Positions 35,674 to 48,050 of a stretch of 64,000 nucleotides of DNA are shown piece by piece. This stretch comes from Hyparrhenia diplandra (Eukaryota; Streptophyta; Magnoliopsida; Poales; Poaceae). The translations under genes and the position numbers were made by a program. Position 1 is the stretch's first letter. Each line of letters starts with the position of its first letter. The stretch covers positions 1,178,001 through 1,242,000 of the forward strand of contig JADLZK010009181.1 in the NCBI GenBank assembly GCA_015847255.1, written 5' to 3'. The notes under the pieces are model-generated. The model worked only from the letters and a program-made list of their open reading frames with translations. It ran no database searches and was not told the DNA's origin.

Positions 35674-36240
35674 GGCATATAATAACACCAAATTAGCTCA
35701 GCGAAATCTACCATTCAATATATCCTATGGAATATTTTCTGTCTTAATCTCTTAAAAATGGCACTACGTTGTTTTTATAAATTTACTAGTCAAATTTGAA
35801 GACATTTAACTTATAACAAACCTAAACACACATACTCATCTGACGTGGGTTTAAGCTTGTATTAGAGTTACCTCTTTTGTCTAATTCATCTCCTTATGAC
35901 GCTTTGGATAATACATTCTCATCTCTTACAACATTCAAATTCCCAATCGGAACCGCATCTTCCAAGGTCCACCAATCGATGTCGACATGCGAGCTGACAA
36001 GATATTGGTAATGTACTAGCTGGAGCGCAACCACAACAGAGGTCAGAGGATCCAATCGAGCAAGGACTCTGCATATTTGGTTTGGACTTGCTCGGTGGAA
36101 GCTCGGCGGCAGGCACATCCTGATAAAAAGGAATCTCTGTAGCTGTTCATTTCAATGGCCAGACTCCAGAAACACACAGACTCTGTAGCTGGATGTGCCT
36201 GATTAAAGAACACATGTCCAGACTCCAGAAACACACAGAC

Positions 36241-37678
36241 TCTGTAGCTGTTCATTTCAATGTTCTCTGGACTTTGGAGTTAGCTGACGCCGTACGGTTC
36301 CTTTTTTTTTTGTTGAACAAAAAACACTGCTCAGCTGTCTTATATACTACGAAATAAGATCGGCTAGTACGTGGCTACGTTTCAGGTGTGCTTGCGGCAG
36401 CAGCAAACCAGACAGCAGCAGCGGCAGCCAGCCGTACACAAAGCATAAGTGAACAACCGTGCGGCGGGTATTTCCAATTGTAAAAATAAGGTATTTCTGC
36501 CTTCGACGAGAATAACGACTGTGTAGAAAACTAGCAAATTGGGTCTTCCAATGTCCTCATGCTCTAGTCAATGAGTTGTTTGATGGTCACTAGGGTAATT
36601 GGGCATTCCAATGACCTGTTAAAACGAGGCGGACAATGATAAACCTTGTACCTAGGAAACCGCTACACTACTAGTACAGCACAGCGACCGATATTGACCC
36701 TAGGTAGCTTTATTTTAGCCCTCTTTGGCACAGATTTAGCAGCTCCGGCTCTATCGGTTAGCAGCACTGTTCAGCGAATCCATTTTCTCTCTCTTTTGTT
36801 TGGTACCTGCTGGATTCTAGCCATCCAATTCTTTTTCTAAATTTTGTACCAAATTTAACAGGTTCAGGAAATTAGGGTCACCAATCACTGTCTCCTGCCA
36901 ATTGGCATGTTCAACACAGAATCTTTTTCATACCCAAATCAATGAAAACAACTGACATAACAGCAACAACAATCTAGCAGATGCCCTCACGTAAGCAAGG
37001 CATAGGCAAGCAACACTGATGCATGACAAGGAAAGAGCCTGATTGGAATCAATCCCCGTCTCACAATGAAAAATCTACACAGGAAGTCGTTAACACCTTC
37101 TGCAAATTGTTCTTAATATTACCAACACCATCTCGGCACAACAAATGTGAAACTGTAACGTCGATACCCGGACAATTGTATTACTACAGCATCTCTAGAA
37201 TGAGAATACATACACTAGTACAACGAACGCATGTACCCCTGCTAAATGCTAACACTATCCAAGAGGGTGATGGTAATCGACTTTCTCATATACTAATATA
37301 TACTACCAAGTTCGATAGTTTAAATACGATAAAGAAATGTTATAATAACGATCTGCCGAACTAGTACTGTCTGCCAGCGAAGCTCTATGTACTCCCTCTT
37401 CCTCCATGGATAAAACAGCAATACAACATATTGTCAACAACCTTCAAATATCCTCAGAATGAGCCACAAGTCAAGGTGAAACTCAGCAATCTACATGTTG
37501 AATGATGTTACCTGGATAAGAAACATTAATATGTCGATAAGTGATAGATAGGAGGCAACAGGTATAAGAGTAGGTGATGACTTTTTTTGAGGGAATAGTA
37601 GGTGATGACTTGATAGTTATCCTACCAATTTTATATACTTGGCACCATCTTTGCTGTATATCCTACTCTGCAATTTTG
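36241..37678. other. Intergenic downstream of the Ulp1-like gene
   Basis: Non-coding. It should contain the 3' UTR of the minus-strand protease gene just below 37679. The word CCCTCTTTGGCACAG near 36719 resembles an hAT MITE end, but its partner was not found. Confidence 0.45.
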
Positions 37679-40600
37679 TTATTCGATTCCTGCAGAAGTG
37701 TAAAAGCGGAATGAGATTTACAATCGCAAATTAGCAAACAAGAAATGAACGCAGCAGGTGACACATACTCTTGAATGAATGGATATCCTTGCGGAAGTTC
37801 TCTAGTTCCTCTGGGTTAAACCAGCCATCATCAAGCTAAGTCACATTGACAAAACAACTTAGTTAAACACTTGAAAAGCCAGTAAAAGAAGAGGTATAGA
37901 GGTGGAAAAAGATACACACCAGCTGGGTGAAATCTTCTTCCAATTTTTTGTTTTCAAGAACTTCTGCCAGTTTTTTATTTTGTAGAAAACAGTGGATGAA
38001 ATAAAGAACATAAATTCCACATTCATCCCCACTTTTGCTGTGGCACCTGCGATGTTGTTCAAGACAGTCCCATAAGAAATCTAAGATTTAGAAGCAATGA
38101 TATAATGGGTAAGAAGATACCAAACCTTGGGAAACTCAAAGGCGGATTTTGTTTATGAACTGCTTGCTTTCTTCGCGCTCCTCAGTCTTGTAAATGTCAG
38201 CAATAAATCTAGGATACCAGTACCAGAAATTAAATGCTAGTAAAATGAACATATTCTCAGCAAAATCTAGTGTGTAAAAAAAAATGGTTGAGGTCATCTA
38301 GGCAAACACAAGTCCAAAACTATTTTCTGAAGGGTCAGATAATTGCGAAAGTGATGCAGCAATGTTTGGATTTGATGTGGCTTCTGAGTTCGTTGTCACT
38401 TTCACATTTTATATATACAATTCAGCCATCACTAGTTTTCAGTTTCAGAGGTATATCATTATGGAACAATCTGCATGAAACAACAGACAACAGGAATACA
38501 TGATACCTCTTGGTTTGTTTGTAATAAGAAACAAAAAAAAAAAAAATGATCCAAAAGAATACCAAGCTGTTTTCAATATTTGAATCATGCTTCTTGAACA
38601 AACATTTATTTGGAAGTTCAGAAAGGGTGGATAACAGGAGCATACTTTCTGATTGCTGATTGCAACCTTGTTGGATCTGTCGTATTGAGTGAGTCCAGCA
38701 CTATCATTCGTGGTCCTTTCTTAGTATCCGAGCTGTTTGCATCATCAAAGTGGCACAAGACAAGGAGGCTCCAGTGTCCACTGCCATAAACAAAAGGGTG
38801 AAAATTTGATACATATCTGATAAATAATTAAGTGAATACACAAGGTAATAATGAGAGTAACTCACAAACAAACAATAGGAACAAAAACATATTGTCTTGA
38901 AAAAATATTTTCTTGGCCTTTATCCATTTAAGGACATTGGGTTTATTACTTTCATGGTAATACATGTTAAACCATAAAGAATCCAAGTACGCATAAGCAC
39001 TCTTCTTATCTTCATCAATGTGCTTCCAGAGATCCCTGTGCAAGAAGTCATTGCAGCAATAAGAATGCAAATTTATTTGAAAGACCAACTAACAGGAAAA
39101 GTAGAAACAAACAGCACCACGTACTCCATGTATAATTCAAAAATATCAGTATTCAGCTTGTCTTGATTTGTCTTGTTCCTCCTGCTAGTTGCATGGCGTG
39201 AGACTCTGCCCTGGGGAGGTTATCATAAAAAGGAAGGTAATAAATTTTTGGACCTCCCAGATGTCTTCAATGTTGTTGTTCTACTTGTTCGAGAACGCTT
39301 GTTTTTGCACTCTACAAATTGACACAGAAATTCCATCAGAACTACAAAAAAAAAAAAAACTGGGGTGGAAGACCTCCCCAAGTGTTGCACTAAGACAAAC
39401 TAACTCATATGCAGGATCAAGAAAACACCCTGAACCCATCAACCCAACTACCTGCCTGAGGCCGCATACTTCTCAGTCAGTGGACCATGTATTTCACTGC
39501 AATAGCAACCAGCTTAATTATTTTAACCCAGCCCCAAGAATCCGCTCCCATGGGGAGTCAAACCTAGACCTGCTGGGTGCTACTAAGGCACCACAATCAC
39601 TAGGCTAGTAGGTTGCAGGGCAGTTCACTTAAAACTCAAAGACACATGCGTAATTTATTTTTGTCAACCATGTACTAATTTTGCAGTTAGTATTGCAAAA
39701 GATGTGAAAGAGATTGGTCCACAGGATAATTGATTGATTGATGGCAAGATGTATATGTTACATATATAGGCAAGGATCCCTAGGGTTTATACAAACACCC
39801 AATCAACGGTGATCCTTGCCTAATCTACCATCTATCTATCTTAACCCCTAAGGCAGCCCAGCCTAATGGGCTGTTATATTCCAAGATGTGTAGCTAGAAA
39901 TTCATCACTTCTTAGTATTTAGTTTGCATAATGTATAAGTGGCTTTGCCATCGGTACACCACACAGGGTTGTTAAGGTGGTAAGGCAAAACGAGGCGATG
40001 GCAATTCACCCCTTACAAACTAGGTACTTTTGAGGCAACCCGAGACCATACCAGATTGTGAAACAGCAAGGCAACAGAAAATAGGAGGAGCGAAAAAACA
40101 AAGAGAGAAAAAAAAAGAAGGGAGGGGATGGGGTGGGGGTCAAGCCAAAGTCAACCAGCCAGCCCACCTCAGTATTTCCCTCCTAGATATCCCCTCTTGA
40201 GTCGATGCAACATGCTCCCAGATAACATTTTGTGCAACCACTCTCTCATCCTTGTTCACAGGGCCACCTTCAAATCATCGTCTTCAATAAACTCTGCTAC
40301 CCTCCACCCCACCCCCCCCCCCCCCCCCACCCCTACACACACACACACAAAAATTCCACTGCCCACCTGAACCTTTCCCACCCAAAGACACCCTTTCCAA
40401 GTCCATGCCCCCAGACTTGATTTGTGCCACCGATCTCCCCTAGTTCTCATTTGCAGGGACATGATCCTATCATTTTCACTTCTCCCAGTGTTGACCTGTG
40501 GCGCCTGCTCCACCTCACTTCACTGCCCCCTCAGATACAATGCCACTGCAGCTTCATGATCTGCTGCTGGAAGCTGACTGGATGGAGTTCTAGAAGACCC

Positions 40601-42020
40601 ACTGCCACCTGATCTGATTGGAATGGCAGATCCATGGGTGCGATCGTTGATTGGCATTGCTGGCTGTTTTCTTCCTCATAATATCTTTGGCCCCTCCCTT
40701 CACCCCTGGCTCCCTCTCAGCTCCCCTTGAGTGCTTTGCACCTAAGTGAAACCTTAATAAACACCATGTAAGTGGCCAAGACAAAATAAGATGCCCCCGA
40801 AAAGGACTCTGGCACAAGGGATCATGTTTAGGCAGATTACTGAAGGCCTCTAACTGATCAAGATATTCAGAAATAATGGATATCACTCATGTCAATTCCA
40901 TTTTTGTCGGCCATTCCTGTTGGCCACTGGTATTGAACATGTCAGTAGCAGATCATGCTGGAGTATCTAGAAATTAATATACAAACTGATAATAAATCAA
41001 TCAATAAAACAATACAAGTATACAACCTACTTCATCTTCCCGGAAAAAGAATACACTGCTATATATATATATTGCTAACCCACAAGGTTGCATTAAGCCA
41101 GCCCAAGAACATTTTAAGGCTTGTGCTGCATCGAATTAGGGAAATCAGTGATTAGCCACCTTTCTTGAATGTGCTAAAAAAAAAAAATTTGAGGAACCAC
41201 TAAACTAATAGGCAGCAATTACACCCATAGAATAGAGGACAGGCAACTAACTGTGAAAAACTAGTATCCTCGAACTTCACTGTTACTCCAAGTAGGGCCT
41301 AAATTTCCAAAAGAAAAGGGAATTGAAAAGGAAAAAAAGAACACCAGTGTAGATGACCATATCTTGTAAGCTATTATACCAGGATATAAAAAGGAAATGA
41401 ACTATGAACTCAAACTTAATGCTTTAATATAAAAGGAAACGAACTATGAACTCAAACTTAATTCTTTAACACTTATATTAGCTGTGAGAGGTCACTGCAG
41501 CTTGAGGTCGCTTAGTCCTTGATGGTCTAGTTTGATTATGTGACCTTGTCTGTGGCAAATTATGTGGTACATGTACTATAAAGCCGGCGCATTTACGGGG
41601 GTGCAAGATGCAATAATCTGTTCCAGACATACAGCAACACCCGGAGAGGATGTAGCCCAAAATCTGAGGCAAAATAAACCTACAAACCCTCTCAATTTCA
41701 GCCAATCTAAAGGAAAATCCAGCATTCAGTCACCTAAACCTGAGTACACAGCAATCAATCAGGCACCAGACAAAAACAAGACAATCCCAAGCGCAGCGCA
41801 GCCACACACCGGCCAGCACACCTCCCCCGTGCCAGCACATCAAGCACAAGCAGCACCCCGAGCGTCACATAACAGCACATGGCCAGAAACAAAAGGCGCA
41901 GCACAGCGAGGGAAAGGGGAGATTTTGGGGGGGACGGGGGTGGCGGAACGTCTCACCATCTTCGGCATCGCTGTCGAGATCGATGGGCACCTGCCCCTTG
42001 TCGCGCCCGCGGCGGGGCAT
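37679..42020 (-). CDS. Ulp1-type cysteine protease (C48), SUMO-protease-like
   Basis: A predicted SUMO/ubiquitin-like protein-specific protease. Exon 1 is 41957-42020 (MPRRGRDKGQVPIDLDSDAE, donor GATG|GTGAGA). The catalytic part lies in 39125-39210 (NQDKLNTDIFELYME), 38866-39035 (DLWKHIDEDKKSAYAYLDS), 38646-38780 (FGHWSLLVLC with the catalytic His, MIVLDSL with Asp), 38126-38208 (KFIADIYKTEEREESKQ), 37920-38046 (VPQQ and GDECGIYVLYFIHCF: oxyanion Gln and nucleophile Cys), 37769-37835 (LDDGWFNPEELENFRKD) and 37679-37689. Exon or exons between 39211 and 41956 were not placed; a basic stretch (RSHNQTRPSRTKRP) at about 41481-41540 is a candidate. Exons 38866, 38126 and 37920 carry +2, +1 and +1 nt indels, two in T-runs. 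The short acidic N-terminus recalls Arabidopsis At3g48480 (from memory). A SINE lies in an intron. Confidence 0.82.
39347..39613 (-). mobile_element. tRNA-derived SINE
   Basis: On the minus strand from about 39613 there is an RNA polymerase III A-box-like TAGCCTAGTGATTGTGG and a B-box-like GGTTTGACTCC about 35 nt later. An unrelated body follows, ending TCTTCCACCCCAG and a T-run at about 39346-39358. Internal promoter boxes, a length near 270 bp and a T-rich 3' end fit a grass SINE (Au or OsSN type). It sits upstream of the 39125-39210 exon, inside the protease intron and in the same orientation. Confidence 0.65.
40306..40350. repeat. Poly(C) and (AC)n low-complexity tract
   Basis: A run of about 17 C broken by A, followed by ACACACACACACAC. 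It lies in the unplaced middle part of the protease gene and is probably intronic. Confidence 0.85.
41385..41470. repeat. Short tandem duplication, about 47-bp period, two copies
   Basis: AAATGAACTATGAACTCAAA and CTTAAT...CTTTAA occur at about 41394 and about 41441, each preceded by ATATAAAAAGGAAA-like sequence. Confidence 0.7.
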
Positions 42021-42542
42021 GGCTGCCCGCTGCTCGCTCCCACCGGCCCGGTCGACGCCGGGGAAATGCCGATCGCCTGCCTTCTTCTAGGGTTTGGGGG
42101 ATTTGCTGGGGGGCAGCGGCAAGGCGAGGAGGAGGTGGAGGAGGGAGATCAAAAATTTTGGGGAGAAGCGCGTTTTGCCTTTCTCGCAGTTGGCTTTCGT
42201 CTTCGTTCGGCCTTTTCTGCGCCGCATACGAACAGGGGGAGCGGTGGTGCACGACACGTGGACGGACGAGATGACGCTCGGGTTTGTCGGGCGCGCGGTG
42301 TGGGCCGTTGGATCTTTATCCAAGGACAGTTTTGGCAGGGGTTGGCTGGCTTTCACATGCTGCACAGGAGCGGCAGCACATGGCTGGTTGGGCCGGTCGA
42401 GTGGAAAAGGTAAGGTACGGGCGGGTGAGTGATGGGCTGGCTGCGTGGGCCTACACTGTGACGACCACTTAGCTGAAAGAGGAAAGGAAACGATTTTTTT
42501 TTTTTTTTTCGGTATAAAGAGGAGTACTGCTCAGCTACAAAT
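42021..42542. other. 5' flank of the Ulp1-like gene
   Basis: This GC-rich upstream region should contain the promoter and 5' UTR of the minus-strand protease. No clear TATA box was seen. ORFs here (plus-strand 41562-42413) run antisense over exon 1 and are not supported as genes. Confidence 0.45.
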
Positions 42543-42786
42543 CTTTCCCTCCGTCCAAAATAATTAAATGTGAGTTGACTTTTAAGGCATCATGTTTGAC
42601 CATTTCGTCCTTATTCAAATTATTTATACAATTTAGGAAATAAATAAATTATTATTAAAATATCTCTAATAATAAAATAAGTCACATCAAATTGGATGAT
42701 GTTTTATAAAAAATTTGAATAAGACGGCGGTCAAACATGACATCTTAAAGTCAACATGATGAATTATTTTTGAGATGGAGGGAGTA
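42543..42786. mobile_element. Stowaway-like MITE
   Basis: The left end is CTTTCCCTCCGTCCAAAATA and the right end AATTATTTTTGAGATGGAGG plus GAGTA. Nested subterminal words TTGACTTTTAAG and CTTAAAGTCAA pair as inverted repeats. Confidence 0.8.
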
Positions 42787-42789
42787 GTT

Positions 42790-44828
42790 TGGAAACTGTA
42801 CCTTCAAATGATTTATTTCAAACTTTTTTGTTAACTCATTGTCGTGACTATTGATGAGATTGGGGGCCGCGCATTTGATTCCTTTTGTACCTTCGGCCGT
42901 CACTATTCCAGCATTTTCAACTCTGCATTGGGCGGCGTCCGACTCCTGTTCCATGCAGAGCAACACTTGAATTCCATCCTACATTTACCCCCAAATCCAA
43001 AAACATTAAAATAAAAATCTCTGTCTGGAGTAGAATTCACTAACTAATACTTTGTATACATACAATAGCTTGTTTCTAACTTTTTAAATCCTTTTTAAAA
43101 TATTCTGGCACCCTAAATACACACGAGCCGCGTTTTGGCCTAGCAGGTCGGCACCGTGAACATGGCTCTTGCATTTTACCCCTATTATGTTTTGAAATCG
43201 TATTTTTGCCCTTTTTTTTACTTTCTGAAATTGCCCTTGTGATTTTGAAATGAAGTACCAGCTTTTGCCCCTACTCCGTCATCCTCTCCTAACTATTTTA
43301 CATTTTGTACAAGAGGTCAAAACCGAACGCCGCCTCTGCCCACAAAAAAAACGCTGGACACGACACGCGCCGCCCACAACACCCCAGCTAACGCTGCCGG
43401 CCGCGGATGTGCCGCGGCGTGTGCTCGCGTGGATGGGGGTCACCTACGAACGTCCCGTGGTGGTGTTGCGGATCCATGGGGCGACGCTGAGGGCGTTCCC
43501 CGAGGGACACCGGAACCCGGGGCGGCGCTCCACACTTCACGCCGGCGGCGCGAGATTGGCGAGTTTGCAAGAGGCGGCGGGATCTTCGCGGCCAGGCGTA
43601 ATCCGATGGACGACGGGCCGGCGGATTCGGGCGAGGAGGCGGCGGGCCGGGCGAGTGAAGATGAGCGTGGCGAAGCCAGCGGCCGGCCGGTGCGGCGCCC
43701 GATGCCTGGCAGCGGGCAGCCCCGCATGCGCACCGGCGGCGTGGTGGGCTGGTGGTGCCAGCCGATCCCGCCTGCGTGGTGGACAATGAGTGCGCCCGCG
43801 GATATGAGGATGGTGGGCGCGGAGAAGCCGAGGATGGGGAGCTCCGGCTGTCGAGCTCATCAGGCCGCCTCTGCTTGGCGGGAGCTCCGTCGCGAGAGGC
43901 TCGCCCGCCACGTCGTCGCGGAGAGAGGGGAGGCGCCCGGCCGCCCGGGCTGCTCTCAGCGTTGGGAGAGAGGTGGTGGAGAGAATGAGTTGGGGGGAGA
44001 GTGACGGGTGGTAGAGATAATGCTTAATAGAGTATGACATATAGGGTCTATGAGATGTTAAGCGAGATAGAGGAAGATATAAAGTGTCGATAAATGCGGG
44101 AGAAACATGTATAGAGAAAAGAATTTTGATAATTAAAACAGATAAAGGATGAATTTTAGCCTTACATCGGAGATGACACGATGAAAGTTGAAAAATTGTT
44201 ACGTGAGCCTCGCTTGTGTAATGTTTTAGCGGGAATTGAAAAGTCAGTCGATAACAACAGGACTGTAGCGCGTGCACCAGTGTGATGGCCCCGTGCACCA
44301 GTGTGCTTGGTGAGAAGGCATCTTCTCGTCGCAATCGGGGACGAGGAAAGCTGACTAGAGTAGAGAGGTCCGTCTCGGACAGCTACAGGTAAGGAAAATA
44401 GTTTCCGTTGTTCATCCTTTTAGCTTAAAAAAAACATCAGCTCCACGAACTCTAGATTTACCAAAATATGGAGTATTGATCTAGCTCTTAAATCTATAAA
44501 ATCTATGCAAGTTTCTCCAGGAGTCCTAAACTCTTATTTCGTGAGGTCCCTATTTGCTTCAACTTCTCGCCGAAATTTGGCACTCGGTAGTGTCAGTCAT
44601 GGTATAGTATTTTTTTCTCACGATAAATAAGCACCAGCCGGTTTATAAACCGCAAAAACCATCCGCCGACTTATAAACCACAGAAACCATCAGCCGAATA
44701 GCCCGTGAGAAATTATCTGCCTTGCCACTACTTTACACACTCCAATCCCATGTACTGACTCATTTTCTTTTTTTGTTTGGCATTTCCTCTCCCTGATCTG
44801 CCCTCATGACATTTCAACACTCAGCTAG
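42790..44828. other. GC-rich block with unassigned ORFs
   Basis: From 43330 to 44010 the base composition turns strongly GC-rich. Open frames exist on both strands (43429-44004 plus, 43537-44334 minus). Their translations are Arg/Ala/Gly/Pro-rich, share no domain I recognise and mirror each other, as expected from composition alone. This may be a transposon body or a decayed 5' gene end. Confidence 0.4.
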
Positions 44829-45890
44829 CACTACTACATAATTGATTTTGCAAGGCACTTCACTTTTTTAACCATGGCGGCTTTTGAAAAAAAAAAATGC
44901 CACGGTTAATCAACGCCGGCCGACCCAGCCCCGAGGGAACAAAACCGCCCACGATTAATTGATTAAAGTGGCGGTTTTTATAAATAACCGCCACGATTAA
45001 TAACCATTAACCGTGGTAGTTTTATTCATTATCCGTGACTTTTTATAATCGTCCGCGGTAAATCGATTTTAACTATGTCGAGTTTTTACAAAAATACAAA
45101 CCGCCCACGGTTAACCACCATGAGGAAAAAAAGATATATGATAGAGGCCCAAAACTGTCCCAAACCTTAGCCCGATAGGCTGCTGAAGTATAAATTGGTG
45201 ACCTAGGGTTTCTTCATCGGACTCACTCCCTCATCCTCTCATCCCTCGCCCGCACTCTCTCCACCACTCCCTCCCTCTCTCCCTCCCTCCGTCACCATCT
45301 CTCCCTTGTTATGGCGTAGGCTCGCGGTGGCTCCCGGTGGCGCGTGGGAGGCGGGCTGCCTCTGCCGCTCGGCCTCCTCCTCCCAGCCGTCGTGGATCCG
45401 GCCTTTGACGGCACCGTCACCGCTGCGGGCGCGACGGGTGTTTCAGGCGCCCGAGGGCAACCGCCATTTGCCGGCGCTAGAGCCTGTGAGGCTTCACCGA
45501 CTAACAGCGCCGCGGGATCTAACCGGCGGCGGCGCCCGATGAGGCATCTCCGACGCGGCGGCGCTACGCGGGATTTGGCGCCGATGGTAGCGGCCTTGCA
45601 TCTAGCGCATCTCCGGTGGCGGCGACCGCACGGAGGCATCTCCTGCGGCGGATCGGCGGCGGCGGCGCCACGACGCAGGCCCGAATCCGCCCCGCTAAGG
45701 TTTGGAGCGGCTTTTTCCTATTTTTTTGATTTTTTATTTTTTATTTTCAAATTAACCGTGGCGGTTAATATTAATCATGATGGTTTTGGGTTTAGAAAAC
45801 CACCACGGTTAATTGATTGGGCCTTCCGTTCGTGACCGCCCCAAAACCACCCGATTAACGAGAAAAGAAATGCCACAATTAATTATTTTT
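44829..45890. mobile_element. CACTA (En/Spm-like) element, 3' end missing
   Basis: It starts CACTACTACATAATTG at 44829. Motifs such as CCACGGTTAA, AACCGCCACG and GTGGCGGTT are scattered in both orientations over 44870-45110 and again at 45755-45870, a typical subterminal repeat pattern. A GC-rich core lies between (45290-45720). No TAGTG end was found, so the right terminus is lost or diverged. No transposase was seen. Confidence 0.65.
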
Positions 45891-47042
45891 GTGCTTGGCG
45901 GTGTAGGCCCACCACCTTCAGCGCCATGAAGGCTGGCATTGCCCGGAACCCCAATGCGCCCAACAATCTATGTTGTGCGAGCGGCCACGGTGGTCGACCC
46001 ACTACTCTGGCGGTCTTACCATGAGCGAGCCGGCTTTACGTGCTTGCTCCATTGCGGTTCGCGAGGCGGTCTTACTGGCCTTGAGCGTGGGCACCGTGCG
46101 ATGGTTCGGGCGTGCGCGCATGTCCGAAGCGGCGTCGTGTCGCCGCGTAACAATGCACTGGTCTTGGAGGCGTGCGTGTCGCGACGTAACAATGCACTCG
46201 GGTCGAGGGCGGCGTCGTGTCGCACGTAACAATGCACCCGTCTTGAGGCCGGCGAGCACCGGAAGCTTGGATTGACGGTGAGCGACCAAGATCGGGCGGG
46301 AGCGAAGGTGCGCGAAGTCGGTGGTCGTCGGCGGCATCGGGCCCGATTCCCCTTGCGCCGCGCTGGTACATGCTCACCAAAGAACTACCATTATGACCTT
46401 GGCAGGCGGTAGAGTCGCCGAAGTTCGACGCACTTGCTTACACTACTGAGACCGCTCATCAATAATGCGGCATCACCGCCGAATTTAATCCACCGCGGTG
46501 TTGAACGCCGCCCGGCGGCGATAGAACCGCTTCAGCGGGGGAAACTTCGGGAAACTCCGCGGATTCGACCAATTCCGGCAGTGAAGATTCAGATCACCAC
46601 GAGGTTGAATCGTTCCCCGCCCGATGGTCTTGATGGATTACGTATGAGATCGCGGGTTTGAATTAGAACCGAAAGCGATTTGAAGACCGACACAATCGGG
46701 TTGAATTAGAACCCGATAGCGATTTGGGAGGGAAGCAAATTAAAGGAACCGATAGCTTCGCGGGGTTGAATGAAGAAGGAACAAGAAAAACAAAAGATAG
46801 AAACAAAGAACGAGAGATGAATTAAAAACGACACGAGAGTCATTATATATTACTAGATAATATATTTACAAAGCGAAAAAAAAATAAAGCGGCGGCCGCC
46901 ATCGCCTCCGCCGCCGCCAGCCGCCGCCATTGCCTCCTCCGCCGCCCGGCCGCCTAGGCCTGCGTCGCATTGCGGCCTCGTCCTCGCCCAGCGTTCCGCC
47001 GCCCGGCTGCCTAGAGCTCCGCCCGGCCTCGCCCGGTATCCC
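45891..47042. other. Unassigned GC-rich repeat-like DNA
   Basis: It contains the ~40-bp triplicate at 46131 and duplicated phrases around GGTTGAATTAGAACC (46653, 46700). Translations are low-complexity. No domain or terminal repeat was found. It is probably transposon-derived. Confidence 0.4.
46131..46250. repeat. Tandem repeat, about 40-bp unit, three copies
   Basis: Three units share GTGTCGC followed by CGTAACAATGCACTC/G and TTGAGG/TCGAGG. The conserved core ACGTAACAATGCAC recurs at about 46146, 46184 and 46224. Confidence 0.8.
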
Positions 47043-47222
47043 CTAGCGAGGATGCCGGCCATGGCCTCGACCTTTGAAAGCGTAAGTTAGCCTTCTCCAC
47101 CAGCGACCAACCCACCGTTGGCGAGGCCGACTTAACCCGGGCGGGTTGGTGAGCTTCAGGAGGGCGTCGTGGAGGCGCCCCACGGTGAAGACAAGCTCCT
47201 CGTTGGTGTAGACACCGGCCAT
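47043..47222 (-). CDS. Small ORF, 59 aa, unknown
   Basis: ATG at 47222 and TAG at 47043-47045. The first 28 residues (MAGVYTNEELVFTVGRLHDA then LLKLTNPP) look like ordinary protein with balanced composition. The rest becomes Arg/Trp-rich, suggesting that the true frame ends or splices near NPPG. CTCCTGAAGCTCACC-type codon use is GC-rich like its surroundings. I do not recognise the family. It could be the first exon of a gene captured in a transposon or a decayed fragment. Confidence 0.3.
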   Translation of the reverse strand: MAGVYTNEELVFTVGRLHDALLKLTNPPGLSRPRQRWVGRWWRRLTYAFKGRGHGRHPR

Positions 47223-48050
47223 CTCGTCGATGAAGAAGAAGCTAGCTGCACAGGGTTTATGGAAAAGAGAGGCTAACTAGCGATGGAGATGGTACCAAAT
47301 CGAGGCGTTGTTATATAGTAGCAAGCCATGGAATGCATGCAGTCCATTGTCATTCCTAGGCGCGGCGCCATGAAAAGCGATCCAACGGCGCCGACGACCG
47401 GCTCATCCAATGGCCGTCCGCGATCGGCCCCTCTCCCCACGAAAGGCCGACCCATTACGCTGGCGTTTCTTGTAGCGTTTCCAATGGCCGCCGGCACGGC
47501 ACGGCGTTCCCAACACCCAATCCCGAAATCCCCGATTCGATCCCCAACAAGCGATTTTTTGACCATTTTTTCAAGAACGATGATCGAGTTTAGCATTGTT
47601 ATTTTGAAACAAGGAAAAGGAATGCATGCTTCACATTGTTTACCATTGCTACAAGATCAACCACACGTACCGGCGCCGATGCCGATTGCGACGGGTGAGG
47701 GGCAGGAGGGAGGGAGGGAGACGAGATTTCTCGCTGGCCGGAACACGAAAATGACACACTCAACTAAGCCGTAGCACGCCCCAACAACTGCTTAGGGCTA
47801 TTTAAGGAATCAAACTTTGTACCGCCCAACGGATAGCCATCATTTGTTTTTTTTTTTTTTTACCACAAATCGTGGAAGCCGCCACGTTCACTTAGCGTGT
47901 TCCACGTGGCTTTTGTGCTGCATGCATGCCGCTCGCTTGGAGAACAGCGTTGCGGTAGCATTCACTTGCCGGTTAGGAAACCGGCTGGTGTCTCTACGGA
48001 ATCGGTGAGAAAAGCACGTGGCACCCGGCAAGCGTCGGCATTTGGTTAAA
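47223..48050. other. Intergenic, no gene seen
   Basis: Mixed composition with T-runs near 47845. Short ORFs overlap on both strands and have no recognisable features. Confidence 0.4.

Larger units (their letters stand above)
34184..36240. repeat. Tandem duplication, offset 942 bp, second copy with an insertion
   Basis: The segment starting TTAGCATGGGCATGCTAGAA occurs at 34184 and 35126. Collinear similarity resumes after the insertion in copy 2 (ATAACACCAAATTAGCTCAG, about 34261 and about 35680) and runs to the CCAGACTCCAGAAACAC words near 34920 and 36230. Copy 2 has about 505 bp of foreign sequence at 35165-35673 in place of about 35 bp, and lacks about 75 bp present in copy 1 (about 34540-34610). 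ORFs in the two copies are related only because the DNA is duplicated. Confidence 0.85.

Noticed and set aside
39440..39613. True tRNA gene
   Set aside because: A/B-box-like words are present, but the sequence does not fold into a full cloverleaf with an acceptor stem. It continues into a SINE body.
41562..42413. 283-aa plus-strand ORF
   Set aside because: It runs antisense across exon 1 and the first intron of the Ulp1-like gene, which has clear domain support.
43429..44334. ORFs of 191 aa (plus) and 265 aa (minus)
   Set aside because: Composition-driven open frames on both strands. No motif, splice support or promoter tied to either.
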